Positions 36,621-45,960 are shown, counted from the stretch's first letter. The stretch is 64,000 nucleotides of DNA from Paenibacillus gallinarum (GCF_014836635.1 NZ_JACSQL010000009.1:181468-245467); one strand, 5' to 3'. Made by a program: numbers and translations. The notes: a model not told the origin generated them from the sequence alone.

Positions 36621-39009
36621 TCAAAGTGTAGAGCTCGTTCGAATAGAGACCAATCTTTTTAACCTATATATCCAGGGAAAGCCGTATCATCCTACTGTAG
36701 AATCTCTACAACTCCATCGTAAGGATACAGGAGCATGGATAGATTCGAACACCCTGCAGATAGAGATCCTATCGGATGAGCTTGTACTAGAGAATATGTA
36801 TGTTTTTTCACCTGAACAGGGGCAGCTGATTCTTTGGAAGACAGGGGAAAAAAGCTACCCTTTATTCTATGAAACGCAGTCATATGAACTTGTCATAGAG
36901 AAAAAGCAAACAGCAGAACTTACTTTTCATCATAACAATGTTTATATTCGTCAGGCCATAAAGCCACTAGGCCGTTCGATTCTTTCTGGAATTCTGAATT
37001 TTCAGAATGAGGTAGGACTTACAGAGCTAGAACTTCAATACCGAGGACGACCGTTATTCCAGCTGCAACTCGAAATCTATCCCTCTAAGATGGATTACAA
37101 AAGAGATTACCAGATGATCTTAAGTGATATTAATCGGCAGATATATAATTTGTCTTTTGATTTTTTAAGGAAAACCTATCATCTAACGGGGTTAAAAGAG
37201 ACACATAATCAGAGTCTTACAGAATTTTTCACAATCTTACAGTATGTTTTTGATCAGCTTAAACAAGCAGTGGAACGGATTCATATTAATCCTCATTATA
37301 GGCTGGAAAGAGAACCAAGAGTGGTCGATGCGTCAAAAGTAAAGAAAGCCGGCAAAGAGAATATAGCCTACATAACAAAACGTCCACATCTCCTTACACA
37401 TCATGAGCAGCATGGTTTTATTCCGCATCAAGGGAGGCGGTTATACCCAACACATGCCCTCGAAACGAAACGTCATGCTGAGTATGATACGATGGAGAAT
37501 CGTTTTGTTAGATGGGTATTAATGCGAGTATCTAAGAAGCTGAAACAGATGAAGATGAAACTCGCCGTATCAGGGAAACTCCAGGACCCTTTGTTGGATA
37601 AGAAAATGACATCCATGCAGAATCAGTTACAACGGATTTTACAACTGGATTTTCTGAAGAATGTGGGGGAAATGAAACAACTCTCCGTTACGCTAGTGCT
37701 GCAGATGGCACCAGGATATAGAGAGGTATATCGAAGTTACTTGATGCTCATGAAAGGGCTCACGGTACACAGTGATCTATTCCGATTGTCTATGAAGGAC
37801 TTAGCGCAACTGTATGAATATTGGTGCTTCCTGAAGATTAACGAGCTTCTAGCTCGCAAATATGAATTGTTAAAACAAGATATCATCAAGGTTAATCGTA
37901 CAGGTATGTTTTTTACGCTGGATAAATCGCAAGCAGCCAAAATGGTGTACCGTAATCAGAAAACGGGAGAAGTTTTTACGCTGTACTATAATGCTTTACC
38001 GCGTGGTGATCGCAGTGCAACCCTTGGTCAAAAGCCAGATAATGTGTTAACCCTGAAAAAGAATGAGTCTGCTATGGAGTACAAATATATCTTTGATGCA
38101 AAGTATCGGATTAACCCTGCCTATGAAGGATCTTATTACTATCAGAAGTACAAGCAGCCTGGGCCTGAAGAGGATGATATTAATACAATGCATAGGTATA
38201 GAGATGCGATTGTGTATGCTGATGGGGGACAAGAACTAGAGCGAAGTATGTTTGGAGCTTACGTGCTATTTCCATATCATGACGAAAAAACGTATCGTGA
38301 ACATAAATTTTATAAAAGCATTGAGCTAGTTAACGTTGGTGCGTTTCCCTTTTTACCAAACTCTACGGAGTTAATGGATGCATTTTTGGATGAAATTATT
38401 ATGGATAGTCCAGAAAAAGCATATGAGCGATCAACGCGTCCTCGCGGGACGGAAAGTTATTATCAGAATAAGTTATCCGGTAAAAATGTTCTGGTAGGAT
38501 CGTTAAGAGAGGTTGCTCAATTAGAAAGTGCATTACAGTATCATTACTATCATCTACCCCTTGAAAATATATCCGACCATAAGATTCTTACACAAATTGA
38601 GTACGTTGCTCTTTATCAGTCGAAAGGGAAATTCGCAGGCACGGGTGAAACGGGAATTCATTGGTATGGCAAGGTAAAGGACTGGAAAGTCGTACGGAGA
38701 GGTGAGTTGAAGGAACGACCTGCAAGAAGGGGAACGGAAGATAAGCTTTATGTGAAGTTATCCATCGAAAAATGGATGAAACGAGAAGAACCAATTATCT
38801 CGGGTGGTCTAGGTATCTATCGATTGCTTTACACATCCAAATACATTTTCGATCGTGCAAAGGAAATTGCTGAACTCAAGCTAGAGACGGAAGAGCAACT
38901 GAGTGAATGGCGGGAATTGCGGCGTAAAGGCAAGGTTAAAGTAGATTTGGATCACTCTCAGGTCGATTTGGCACATCAAGTCAAAGAAATTCGAAATGAT
39001 ATTGATTAA
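36592..39009 (+). CDS. DUF2357 protein with PD-(D/E)XK nuclease domain (McrC-like)
   Basis: An 805-residue protein. The N-terminal half is a DUF2357-like region with beta-rich and then helical structure. The C-terminal half contains LAQLYEYWCFLKINELL and a PD-(D/E)XK core with YIFDAKYRI near residue 500 (Asp and Lys of the nuclease) and a possible partner acid in YEYW. Fusion of DUF2357 with this nuclease, next to an McrB-like motor, is a known layout of McrBC-related type IV restriction. It starts inside the McrB-like gene after GGAGG with 10 nt spacing, so translation is coupled. Confidence 0.8.
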   Translation: MDSPHTGFLNQSVELVRIETNLFNLYIQGKPYHPTVESLQLHRKDTGAWIDSNTLQIEILSDELVLENMYVFSPEQGQLILWKTGEKSYPLFYETQSYELVIEKKQTAELTFHHNNVYIRQAIKPLGRSILSGILNFQNEVGLTELELQYRGRPLFQLQLEIYPSKMDYKRDYQMILSDINRQIYNLSFDFLRKTYHLTGLKETHNQSLTEFFTILQYVFDQLKQAVERIHINPHYRLEREPRVVDASKVKKAGKENIAYITKRPHLLTHHEQHGFIPHQGRRLYPTHALETKRHAEYDTMENRFVRWVLMRVSKKLKQMKMKLAVSGKLQDPLLDKKMTSMQNQLQRILQLDFLKNVGEMKQLSVTLVLQMAPGYREVYRSYLMLMKGLTVHSDLFRLSMKDLAQLYEYWCFLKINELLARKYELLKQDIIKVNRTGMFFTLDKSQAAKMVYRNQKTGEVFTLYYNALPRGDRSATLGQKPDNVLTLKKNESAMEYKYIFDAKYRINPAYEGSYYYQKYKQPGPEEDDINTMHRYRDAIVYADGGQELERSMFGAYVLFPYHDEKTYREHKFYKSIELVNVGAFPFLPNSTELMDAFLDEIIMDSPEKAYERSTRPRGTESYYQNKLSGKNVLVGSLREVAQLESALQYHYYHLPLENISDHKILTQIEYVALYQSKGKFAGTGETGIHWYGKVKDWKVVRRGELKERPARRGTEDKLYVKLSIEKWMKREEPIISGGLGIYRLLYTSKYIFDRAKEIAELKLETEEQLSEWRELRRKGKVKVDLDHSQVDLAHQVKEIRNDID

Positions 39010-39099
39010 AAGTGATTTCCGTTCAAATTTCGAATTCTCATTAATAGAAAATCAATAACGAAGCGAACGTCTAGTTAGGTTCTTTATAGTTAAAAACAA

Positions 39100-39141
39100 A
39101 AATAGCGACCTTCCCACAAGGGATCAGTCGCTATTTCTTTT
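39100..39141. terminator. bidirectional terminator at right edge of the island
   Basis: AAATAGCGAC / GTCGCTATTT arms with an inner CCC/GGG pair, A-run before and TTCTTTT after. It lies between the convergent nuclease and lipoprotein genes. Confidence 0.85.
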
Positions 39142-39148
39142 ATGTCTT

Positions 39149-40069
39149 TTATGGAGTTGTTGTCTCCGCTGGCATTTGCTGTTCAACTGCGTTATCTAGT
39201 ACATCCTGCGGAATTTTAATGCTTTCTGTCTTGTTGTAATCGGTGAGTGAGCTGTCCATCTTCATTATAATCGAGAGTGCCTGACCATCCATGTCCATAT
39301 CCATAGTCATGGAATAGACGAGATCTTTTGGATAGTAGGTCTCTTTATCTACACTATAGGAAATGTCCATGGTTTTAATGCTCATTTGCTGCATCATGGC
39401 CGCCATTTGCGGATCGGTAGCACCGCTTTGGGACAACATGGTTGTAGCAAGTTCTTTGACTTTGTCACCGGAAAGTTTAGCTTTCAGCCAGTAGACATCT
39501 CCTTCTTCTTCAACTTTCAGATCGCTTGCGATACTATTCAGTTGTTCGAATTGGGAACCTGTATTGGATTGAGTCTTCATCTGTTCCAGCAAGGGAGCGG
39601 TTGCTTCCTCTGGCAGAGTGACCCAAGTATCTTCCACCTGTGTGTAAACTCCGTCTTCCGTAATATACTGCTTCATCTCCTGTGTTCCCTCTTGCCCCGG
39701 CAGGGAGGTTTTGATTTCTTGATAAGCAGCAATCGGGTTTAACACCAAATCTGTTTTCATCTCCATATTCACATCTTGCTTTTGTTCTTCTCCCTCCATG
39801 GTAACCGTGAGGTTTTGCTCAATTTTGCTATCCATAGAGTAACTCTTAATCTCTTTGCTTGCTTCGGTAATCCGTGTGAGTAATTCTTCTGCTGTAGGGG
39901 TTTGTTGTTCCGCATTATTTACGTCTTCGTTGTTACCTGAAGTCTGTTCGTTTGCTGTTGGAGCTCCTTCTGTTGTACCTCCTGTGCTCAGCTCGGCATC
40001 GTTATTACCACAAGCTGCAAGTACGAGGACAAGAACGATCCCCATCATAAATACATTCCATTTTTTCAA
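39149..40069 (-). CDS. secreted lipoprotein (DUF6612-like)
   Basis: A 306-residue lipoprotein. The signal peptide MKKWNVFMMGIVLVLVLAAC ends in the lipobox LAAC, with the lipidated Cys at residue 20. A low-complexity Asn/Glu/Thr linker follows, and then a domain with ITEASKEIKSYSMDSKIEQNLTV and repeated beta strands, resembling LolA-like DUF6612 lipoproteins of Bacillales. Such proteins bind hydrophobic ligands but the role here is unknown. It is monocistronic. Confidence 0.82.
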   Translation of the reverse strand: MKKWNVFMMGIVLVLVLAACGNNDAELSTGGTTEGAPTANEQTSGNNEDVNNAEQQTPTAEELLTRITEASKEIKSYSMDSKIEQNLTVTMEGEEQKQDVNMEMKTDLVLNPIAAYQEIKTSLPGQEGTQEMKQYITEDGVYTQVEDTWVTLPEEATAPLLEQMKTQSNTGSQFEQLNSIASDLKVEEEGDVYWLKAKLSGDKVKELATTMLSQSGATDPQMAAMMQQMSIKTMDISYSVDKETYYPKDLVYSMTMDMDMDGQALSIIMKMDSSLTDYNKTESIKIPQDVLDNAVEQQMPAETTTP

Positions 40070-40165
40070 AAGAAAATACCTCCCAGTTAAAGTTATTACT
40101 CATTACCCAAATTTCATGGAAATGAATTAAAAATCAGGAAATAAATAAATAATATAGGTAAATAA

Positions 40166-40204
40166 CAGAAAAACCAGCCCATTACAAGCTTTGTATAGGA
40201 CTGG
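40166..40204 (-). terminator. terminator of DinB gene
   Basis: On the minus strand CCAGTCC pairs with GGGCTGG (one mismatch) around a long loop, followed by TTTTT. Confidence 0.6.
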
Positions 40205-40228
40205 CTAAAAGATGATAAATCTATGTTT

Positions 40229-40678
40229 TTACATAAAGAACGGCAGTTCATTAACGCCCGCCACACGAGCAAATGTGAACAGTTGACCCTTATGATGGAT
40301 TTCATGGTCAAGAGCTCTAGTCAGGATAGCAAAGCCGGGTGCTGTTTGTCCGAACAAAGCAATTTCTTGTTGCAGCTGCTCTTCGGAAATAGAAGCGAGC
40401 AGGGAGGATGTAGATTCCGTATAACGATGAACGAGGTTACGTACATCTTCCATCGTATCCCACTCATTTTTCGTTTGTGGAGGAGTGAATTCGCCGCGAA
40501 TCACGGTGTTTGCAAACATCTCCATCGCTCCAGCAATATGAAGTGCGAGTTCTCCATAACTCATGCTGCCATCCCATGGTTTATACTCAGCAAGTCCTTC
40601 TTGATTAAGATCAACGAGTTTATGTAGTACTTCACGGTGTGTGTTCCACCGACTGATAAAGCTTTGCATTTCTAACAT
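40229..40678 (-). CDS. DinB family protein
   Basis: A 149-residue four-helix-bundle protein. The metal-binding His residues of the DinB fold are seen in ELALHIAGAMEM (about residue 49) and DHEIHHKGQL (about 128-132). DinB-like enzymes are thiol-dependent hydrolases or transferases, and some are induced by DNA damage. Start set at 40678 since AGGAGG precedes it. The longer frame to 40840 runs through the divergent promoter region. Confidence 0.88.
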   Translation of the reverse strand: MLEMQSFISRWNTHREVLHKLVDLNQEGLAEYKPWDGSMSYGELALHIAGAMEMFANTVIRGEFTPPQTKNEWDTMEDVRNLVHRYTESTSSLLASISEEQLQQEIALFGQTAPGFAILTRALDHEIHHKGQLFTFARVAGVNELPFFM

Positions 40679-40899
40679 ATAAATAATCCTCCTGTATAAT
40701 CGTAATGAGTTCTTTAAAATGGTAACGAAAAGAAAGAAGGAATGCAAATAAAGGGGATACTGTACCCGTATTAGAGACCATCCTAATAGGAATGAGAGAC
40801 GAGATAAATACTTGCAAGAATGATGAGGTAAATGGTTCAATAATGAGAGATGTGCATGCTTTTTTGGTTAAAGAACAAGACAACAGGGAGTGTATACAG

Positions 40900-41847
40900 A
40901 TGAAACGAGTAATTATTGATACGGATACGGCAGGAGACGATACGATAGCGATCCTGACAGCACTTCATTATTTTCAGGTGGAAGGAATCACAATCACTGG
41001 GGGAAATGTAGAGTTCAATCAGGAAGTGGAGAATGCATTATATACCGTACAAGTAGCTGGAAAAGGGGGACAAGTTCCCGTATATAAAGGGATCGAGCGC
41101 CCCATGCTTACCCTTGGAACAGCTCAGCACCGTTATGTAGATGATGTACACGGTGATGATGGCATGGGCGGAGCTCATTTTCCAAAAGCAGCTCAGCGTC
41201 CGGAAACAAAACATGCGGTAGATTATATCATTGAGACGGTACATGCTAATCCTGGAGAAATTCACATTCTGGCGATTGCACCGCTTACGAACATTGCAAT
41301 GGCAATTCAAAAAGATCCTACCATTATTCCGCTTATCCCTCATATCTATATTATGGGCGGGGCGAATAATGCGCTTGGTAATATCACGCCTGCAGCAGAA
41401 TATAACTTCTATACCGATCCGGAAGCAGCGCGAATTGTGCTCCACTCCGGCATCCCCATGACGATGGTTGGCTGGGAGATGTGTACTCGTTACTCGGTAA
41501 TGGATGATGCGGACCATGAAGAAATTGCAGCACTGGGTACAAAAGGATCCCAATTCTTCATCGATATTAATAAGGTAGTTATGCAGTTTAATAAAGAGGT
41601 ACATAAACTTCCGGGTACAACACATCCCGATACGCTTCTCATGGCGGTTGCTGCGGATGAATCGATTATGACGAAGTCTGGCACGTATTTCGTCGATGTA
41701 GAAGCAACAGGGCAATATACTAGAGGATACAGCGTGGTTGATATCAATGGTCGTCTGGGGCAAACACCAAATGTACGTGTATGTGAAGATGTGAACCGTG
41801 AGGCATTTAAACAGATGTTGATCGACGTGTTATCGGCTATCAACTAA
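40900..41847 (+). CDS. inosine/uridine-preferring nucleoside hydrolase
   Basis: A 315-residue enzyme that hydrolyses ribonucleosides to ribose and base for salvage. The calcium site DTDTAGDD is at residues 6-13 (DTDxxxDD). GNVEFNQEVENAL follows and IYIMGGANNALGNITPAAEYNFYTDPEAA carries the ribose-binding Asn and Glu. A C-terminal HPDTLLMAV supplies the active-site His/Asp. Start at 40900 follows AGGGAG; the upstream frame (from 40792) would overlap the divergent dinB promoter. No operon partners. Confidence 0.93.
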   Translation: MKRVIIDTDTAGDDTIAILTALHYFQVEGITITGGNVEFNQEVENALYTVQVAGKGGQVPVYKGIERPMLTLGTAQHRYVDDVHGDDGMGGAHFPKAAQRPETKHAVDYIIETVHANPGEIHILAIAPLTNIAMAIQKDPTIIPLIPHIYIMGGANNALGNITPAAEYNFYTDPEAARIVLHSGIPMTMVGWEMCTRYSVMDDADHEEIAALGTKGSQFFIDINKVVMQFNKEVHKLPGTTHPDTLLMAVAADESIMTKSGTYFVDVEATGQYTRGYSVVDINGRLGQTPNVRVCEDVNREAFKQMLIDVLSAIN

Positions 41848-41860
41848 TAGATAAGTAACT

Positions 41861-41894
41861 AAGAGGCACTCCCATTCGTAGGGGGGCCTCTTTT
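41861..41894 (+). terminator. intrinsic terminator of nucleoside hydrolase
   Basis: AAGAGGC-A-CTCCC pairs with GGGGGGCCTCTT, then TTTT. Confidence 0.85.
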
Positions 41895-41995
41895 GTATGC
41901 ATTGACCTATAATCTCACTTGGATGTACAGGCTGCGGCTATGGTACATTAGTAAGGTACATACGGATGAAATATTGCGTGAATAAGGAGGAAGCG

Positions 41996-42463
41996 ATGGT
42001 ATTTTACTTTACGGCATTTCTTGTTATTCTGCTTGATCAGCTTAGTAAATGGTGGGTACGTGACAATATAGCGATATCTGAAGTCATTCCTGTAAGAGGG
42101 ATCATCTATGAACTCCAACATTACGAGAATTCTGGTATGGCGTTCAGTTTATTTCAGGGTTATGCTCGTTTATTTGGCGTAGTTGCTGTCATCTTTATCT
42201 GTCTTATTCTTTATTATAGGTACACAGGGGAAATTCAGGGCCGCATTTCGAATGCAGGAGCGGGATTTCTAGTTGGCGGTGCAGCGGGGAATATGATCGA
42301 CAGGTTCTGGCATGGTACGGTAACGGATTTTTTGGTCTTCTCCGAAGGCGGAGGTATTATGAATATTGCGGATCTGGCTCTAAATGTAGGAATCATTCTC
42401 TACATTATAGGAATCATTTTGAATTATTTTTCTTCTCAGCAAAAGAAAAGGAATTTTCCGTAA
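41996..42463 (+). CDS. lspA: signal peptidase II (lipoprotein)
   Basis: A 155-residue aspartic membrane protease that removes signal peptides from prolipoproteins. Four membrane helices are visible, with DQLSKWWV near the start, NSGMAFSLF (usual N-G-A-A-F-S), and the catalytic Asp pair in GNMIDRFWHGTVTDF and NIADLALN. GMAFS replaces the common GAAFS. Start at 41996 after AAGGAGG. It stands apart from the usual ileS/rluD context and may be a second copy. Confidence 0.9.
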   Translation: MVFYFTAFLVILLDQLSKWWVRDNIAISEVIPVRGIIYELQHYENSGMAFSLFQGYARLFGVVAVIFICLILYYRYTGEIQGRISNAGAGFLVGGAAGNMIDRFWHGTVTDFLVFSEGGGIMNIADLALNVGIILYIIGIILNYFSSQQKKRNFP

Positions 42464-42492
42464 CGTTTTTTTGAAAAGCATATAATTTTCCT

Positions 42493-42522
42493 ATGACAAA
42501 ATTGACAGATTGGGTGTATAAT
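42493..42522 (+). promoter_or_regulatory. promoter of UbiA-family gene
   Basis: ATGACA (5 of 6 to the -35 consensus), 18-bp spacer, perfect TATAAT at 42517-42522. Confidence 0.55.
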
Positions 42523-42530
42523 TTAACATT

Positions 42531-42548
42531 GTGTGAACATTGTCACAA
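42531..42548 (+). promoter_or_regulatory. Rex-type operator at UbiA-family promoter
   Basis: GTGTGAA-CATT-GTCACAA: each half matches the Rex half-site TTGTGAA at 6 of 7 positions. It starts 9 bp after the -10 element and so covers the transcription start. Confidence 0.55.
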
Positions 42549-42597
42549 AGTATCTATACAATGGTCATGAATTTTCGTAGGAGGATTTTATTACATC

Positions 42598-43521
42598 ATG
42601 AAGAAATGGGAATTTTTTAAACAACTTACCCGGATATTTTCGATAACGGTTATGATTGTTCCCGTGATTCTCGGAACGGTAGCTGCTTATGCAGTGACGA
42701 AAGAGTTTCATTGGTTTTTATTTTTAGTTACACTGGTGGGGGCCGTATCGGCTCATATTTTCTCTAATCTCATTAATGATCTATGGGATTACCGCAATGG
42801 GGCGGATACCAAAGCAGTTGAGCTAGAAGGTGACATTGCTACGCATTCCGCGATCCTTACATCAGGTAAAATATCGGAAAAACGTCTTGCAAGTATTACG
42901 TGGGGATTCTTGCTGCTTGCAGCTGTGTGCGGTCTTGTGCTCACAATGATCTGCGGCTGGCCTATTCTGGTTTTGGCTATAGTAGGCGCTTTGCTTGCGT
43001 ATTTCTATGTAGCACCACCGCTTAAGTTGGGTTACCGAGGAAAAGGGTATGGTGAGATGGCGATCTTTATCTCCTTCGGCGTTCTGCCTGTGCTCGGAGC
43101 TTACTATGTACAGACGGGCGAATTCCATCTTACACCACTGCTATTGTCATTCCCGATCGGGATGCTCACTACGATGCTGCTATATAATCACCATTTCTTA
43201 CACAGACATGCGGATGCGGCAGCTGGTAAGAATACCTTGGTTGTGGTGTGGGGAGAAGAGAAGGGGCTGCGCGCATCAAAATTCATGACTGCCCTTGCTT
43301 ATGTATTTGTGATTATCGCCGTTGCATTTGATGCACTGCCGTTATACGGACTTATTGCTATCATTTCTGTCATCCCACTTTATAAAGTTTATAAAACACT
43401 GAGTGATAAAGAAAATCCTACCGAAGCGTATTTACCTCTATTTGGAGCTTCACAGCAGTCTTCTGTGTTATGTGGACTGATGATGGTGATCGCGATATTC
43501 ATTCAGATTTGGACAAAGTAA
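42598..43521 (+). CDS. UbiA family prenyltransferase (MenA-like)
   Basis: A 307-residue membrane prenyltransferase with about nine helices. The first Asp-rich motif is NLINDLWDYRNGAD (NDxxDxxxxxD); the second site is less standard (NHHFLHRHADAAAGKNTL), carrying RHADAAAGK instead of RDIETDxxxGK. MenA-like enzymes add the isoprenoid chain to 1,4-dihydroxy-2-naphthoate for menaquinone. Divergence at the second motif leaves room for another aromatic acceptor. The Rex-like operator upstream fits a respiratory role. Confidence 0.85.
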   Translation: MKKWEFFKQLTRIFSITVMIVPVILGTVAAYAVTKEFHWFLFLVTLVGAVSAHIFSNLINDLWDYRNGADTKAVELEGDIATHSAILTSGKISEKRLASITWGFLLLAAVCGLVLTMICGWPILVLAIVGALLAYFYVAPPLKLGYRGKGYGEMAIFISFGVLPVLGAYYVQTGEFHLTPLLLSFPIGMLTTMLLYNHHFLHRHADAAAGKNTLVVVWGEEKGLRASKFMTALAYVFVIIAVAFDALPLYGLIAIISVIPLYKVYKTLSDKENPTEAYLPLFGASQQSSVLCGLMMVIAIFIQIWTK

Positions 43522-43543
43522 TAGCCAGGTTATAATTGTAAAG

Positions 43544-43590
43544 AAGGTTATCTCCAAGGGTTCATCTCCTTGCTGAGATAGCCTTTTTTT
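43544..43590 (+). terminator. intrinsic terminator of UbiA-family gene
   Basis: AAGGTTATCTC / GAGATAGCCTT outer arms with an inner AAGG/CCTT pair, followed by TTTTTTT. Confidence 0.9.
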
Positions 43591-43739
43591 ATTTTATCTC
43601 AAGCATTTTCGCATAAAAAAATACAATAAAATGTTTAATTTTGTGTGATTGGTGTTAATAAGAATCAATACTATGTTTAAGTGCCATGTGAAACGTTTTC
43701 GCTAAACAGGCGCAGAAACACTTTTTTTTACATAAGAAA

Positions 43740-43753
43740 TGTAAGCGGTTTTA
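43740..43753 (+). promoter_or_regulatory. candidate cre (CcpA) site
   Basis: TGTAAGCGGTTTTA matches the cre consensus at 13 of 14 positions, 25 bp before the sugar-binding-protein gene. Confidence 0.55.
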
Positions 43754-43778
43754 TACACATCATGAGGAGGGGGCTACC

Positions 43779-45014
43779 ATGGGATTGAGTATGTTCAAAC
43801 GTTGTAAGCTGCTTTTACTGATCGGAGGAGCCGTGCTGACACTGAGCGCATGCAGTACCAGTGGAGCATCGGACAAGATTCAGCTGGAGTTTTTTCAGAA
43901 TAAACCAGAGGCGAAGGAATCCTTCGATAAACTGGTTCAAAAATTCAACAGTGAACAATCCAAGATTGAGGTAACACAAGTGAATCCGCCAGATGCGGAG
44001 ACGGTACTCAAGACGAGACTTGTCAAAAATGATATCCCTGACATCATAGCGCTTGGAGCGACGGATACATTCTCAGTCCTCTCCCAAAGCCATATTTTTA
44101 TGGAACAAACCGATCAGGAGATGATCGATCTCATTAATCCGAGTTATCTAAAAATGGTAACGGATACAAGCGGTATGGATCAGCTTACCGGTATCCCATA
44201 TGCAACCAATGCGAACGGCATTATGTATAACAAAACGCTTTTCAAAAAAATGGGACTAGACGTTCCGAAGACATGGGACGAGCTGCTCGAAACTGCGAAA
44301 AAGATTAAGGATGCAGGCGAAATTCCATTTTACCTAACCTATAAAGATGATTGGCAATCCAGTCTTTCCTTCAATGCGTTAGCTCTGAATCTAGAAGGTA
44401 TTGATTTTTATATCGATCGTAGAGAAGACAAAACAACTTTCCAGGAAAGATATAGAGAAATCGCTGAGAAACAGCTGGCCATTCTAGATTATGGACATAG
44501 TGATAACTTTGGTAAAACGTATGCGGATGGCAATCGTGCTTTTGCGAATGGCGAAGCCTATATGTACATACAAGGAACATGGGCAATACCGGAGATCAGG
44601 AAAGCGAATCCGGATATTGAAATTGGATTTTTTGCTTTTCCGACAAGTAATAACCCAGAAGAAATCAATCTTGTTAACGGAATTGATACACTCCTGACCG
44701 TATCCAATGATACGGAATATAAAGAGGAATCGGAGGCGTTTATTAAGTTCCTGCTTCGCGAAGACAACATTAAACAGTACATTACGGAACAGAATCTATT
44801 TGCTGCTGTAGAGGGTATTGAGCAGAATGACCCAAGTGTGGCTGGTCTCATTCCTTACATAGAACAGGGGCGAGTTACAGACTTTGCCGATCATTATATT
44901 CCTTCAGCAGTACAGCTGAACTCCATCGTACAGGAGTTTTTGCAAAATGGAGATATTGACGCGTATCTAGCCAAACTCGATAAGGACTGGGATAAGGTAG
45001 CGAATCGGAGATAA
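43779..45014 (+). CDS. sugar ABC transporter substrate-binding lipoprotein (CUT1)
   Basis: A 411-residue extracellular solute-binding protein (family 1). The signal peptide ends in LSAC with the lipid-anchor Cys near residue 25. The mature part has IQLEFFQNKPEAKESFDKLVQKFN, typical of oligosaccharide binders, and PYATNANGIMYNKTLFKKMGLDVPKTWDELL, the hallmark loop of the family. It is the first gene of a three-gene uptake operon with two MalF/MalG-type permeases. No ATPase is encoded, so a shared MsmX-type ATPase is probably used. A cre-like site just upstream suggests glucose repression. The sugar is unknown. Confidence 0.93.
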   Translation: MGLSMFKRCKLLLLIGGAVLTLSACSTSGASDKIQLEFFQNKPEAKESFDKLVQKFNSEQSKIEVTQVNPPDAETVLKTRLVKNDIPDIIALGATDTFSVLSQSHIFMEQTDQEMIDLINPSYLKMVTDTSGMDQLTGIPYATNANGIMYNKTLFKKMGLDVPKTWDELLETAKKIKDAGEIPFYLTYKDDWQSSLSFNALALNLEGIDFYIDRREDKTTFQERYREIAEKQLAILDYGHSDNFGKTYADGNRAFANGEAYMYIQGTWAIPEIRKANPDIEIGFFAFPTSNNPEEINLVNGIDTLLTVSNDTEYKEESEAFIKFLLREDNIKQYITEQNLFAAVEGIEQNDPSVAGLIPYIEQGRVTDFADHYIPSAVQLNSIVQEFLQNGDIDAYLAKLDKDWDKVANRR

Positions 45015-45093
45015 CACATCAAGAGAATGACGAGAGGACGGGCTTTTTAAGTAAGGAGCAAAAAGGCCCTCTCTCCACTAAGGAGGATGGAAG

Positions 45094-45960
45094 ATGAAGA
45101 ACCGGCTCACTCCGTATTACTGGATGACACTGCCTGCTGTGGTACTTTTCTTTATATTCATGACTTTGCCTGCATTGCAGGGCCTATACTACTCGTTTAC
45201 CAATTGGAACGGTTTCGGAAATACATACGATTTTATTGGTTTCAAAAACTACGTTAACCTGTTCCAGGACAGCAATATTGGGAATGCTTACTGGTTTACC
45301 ATCCGGTTTGCTGTGGTTGCTACGATTTTTATTAATGTCATCAGTTTACTTATTGCGCTTGGCCTTAATGCCAAGATTAAATTTCGTAACTTTTTTCGTG
45401 CAGTCTACTTCTTACCGAATATTCTGAGCATTCTAATTGTCGGATATATTTTCAACTATCTTTTCTCTAACGTGTTTCCATTATGGGGAGAAAGCCTGGG
45501 GCTTACGGCGCTGACAACGAACATTCTGGGCAGCCAGGACCTAGCTTGGGTCGGAGTCGTTACCGTTGCCATTTGGCAGGGGATTGCTTTTAATACCATT
45601 CTTTATCTAGCGGGTCTACAGACCATCCCAACAGATTTATATGAAGCTTCACAACTAGATGGAGCTGGAAAATGGCGCGAATTCTGGAGCATTACTTTTC
45701 CGCTGATCGCCCCGTTTTTTACGATTAATATGGTGCTTGCGATGAAGAATTCGCTTATGGTCTTTGACCTTGTTGTTGCCATGACCAATGGCGGTCCTGG
45801 TCGAGCAACGCAGTCAATTGCTCACCTGATCTATACAGGTGGATTTGAAGGTGGGGAATTTGCTTATCAATCAGCCAATGCCATCATTTACTTTATTCTG
45901 ATTGCCTTTATCTCGATCATACAACTACGATTCCTGCAGAGAAGGGAGAGTGACGTGTAA
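45094..45960 (+). CDS. sugar ABC transporter permease, MalF type
   Basis: A 288-residue permease with six membrane helices. The ATPase-docking EAA loop reads YEASQLDGAGKWREFWSITFPLIAP. It starts after AGGAGG, 80 bp downstream of the binding-protein gene, and its stop overlaps the next start by 1 bp. It forms the channel with the following permease. Confidence 0.94.
   Translation: MKNRLTPYYWMTLPAVVLFFIFMTLPALQGLYYSFTNWNGFGNTYDFIGFKNYVNLFQDSNIGNAYWFTIRFAVVATIFINVISLLIALGLNAKIKFRNFFRAVYFLPNILSILIVGYIFNYLFSNVFPLWGESLGLTALTTNILGSQDLAWVGVVTVAIWQGIAFNTILYLAGLQTIPTDLYEASQLDGAGKWREFWSITFPLIAPFFTINMVLAMKNSLMVFDLVVAMTNGGPGRATQSIAHLIYTGGFEGGEFAYQSANAIIYFILIAFISIIQLRFLQRRESDV

Noticed and set aside
23900..39100. 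Attachment-site repeats flanking the defence island
   Set aside because: No direct repeat found by eye at the two edges and no integrase inside.
41038..41763. 241-codon minus-strand ORF inside the nucleoside hydrolase
   Set aside because: Opposite a conserved enzyme; composition (many Arg, Cys, His) is typical of an antisense shadow.
43555..43582. CTGAGA motif resembling a TPP riboswitch
   Set aside because: It is part of the stem of the terminator after the UbiA-family gene, not a leader, and other TPP elements are missing.
43687..43702. Second cre site (GTGAAACGTTTTCGCT) before the sugar operon
   Set aside because: The CG lies one base out of register with the consensus; the site at 43740 fits better.
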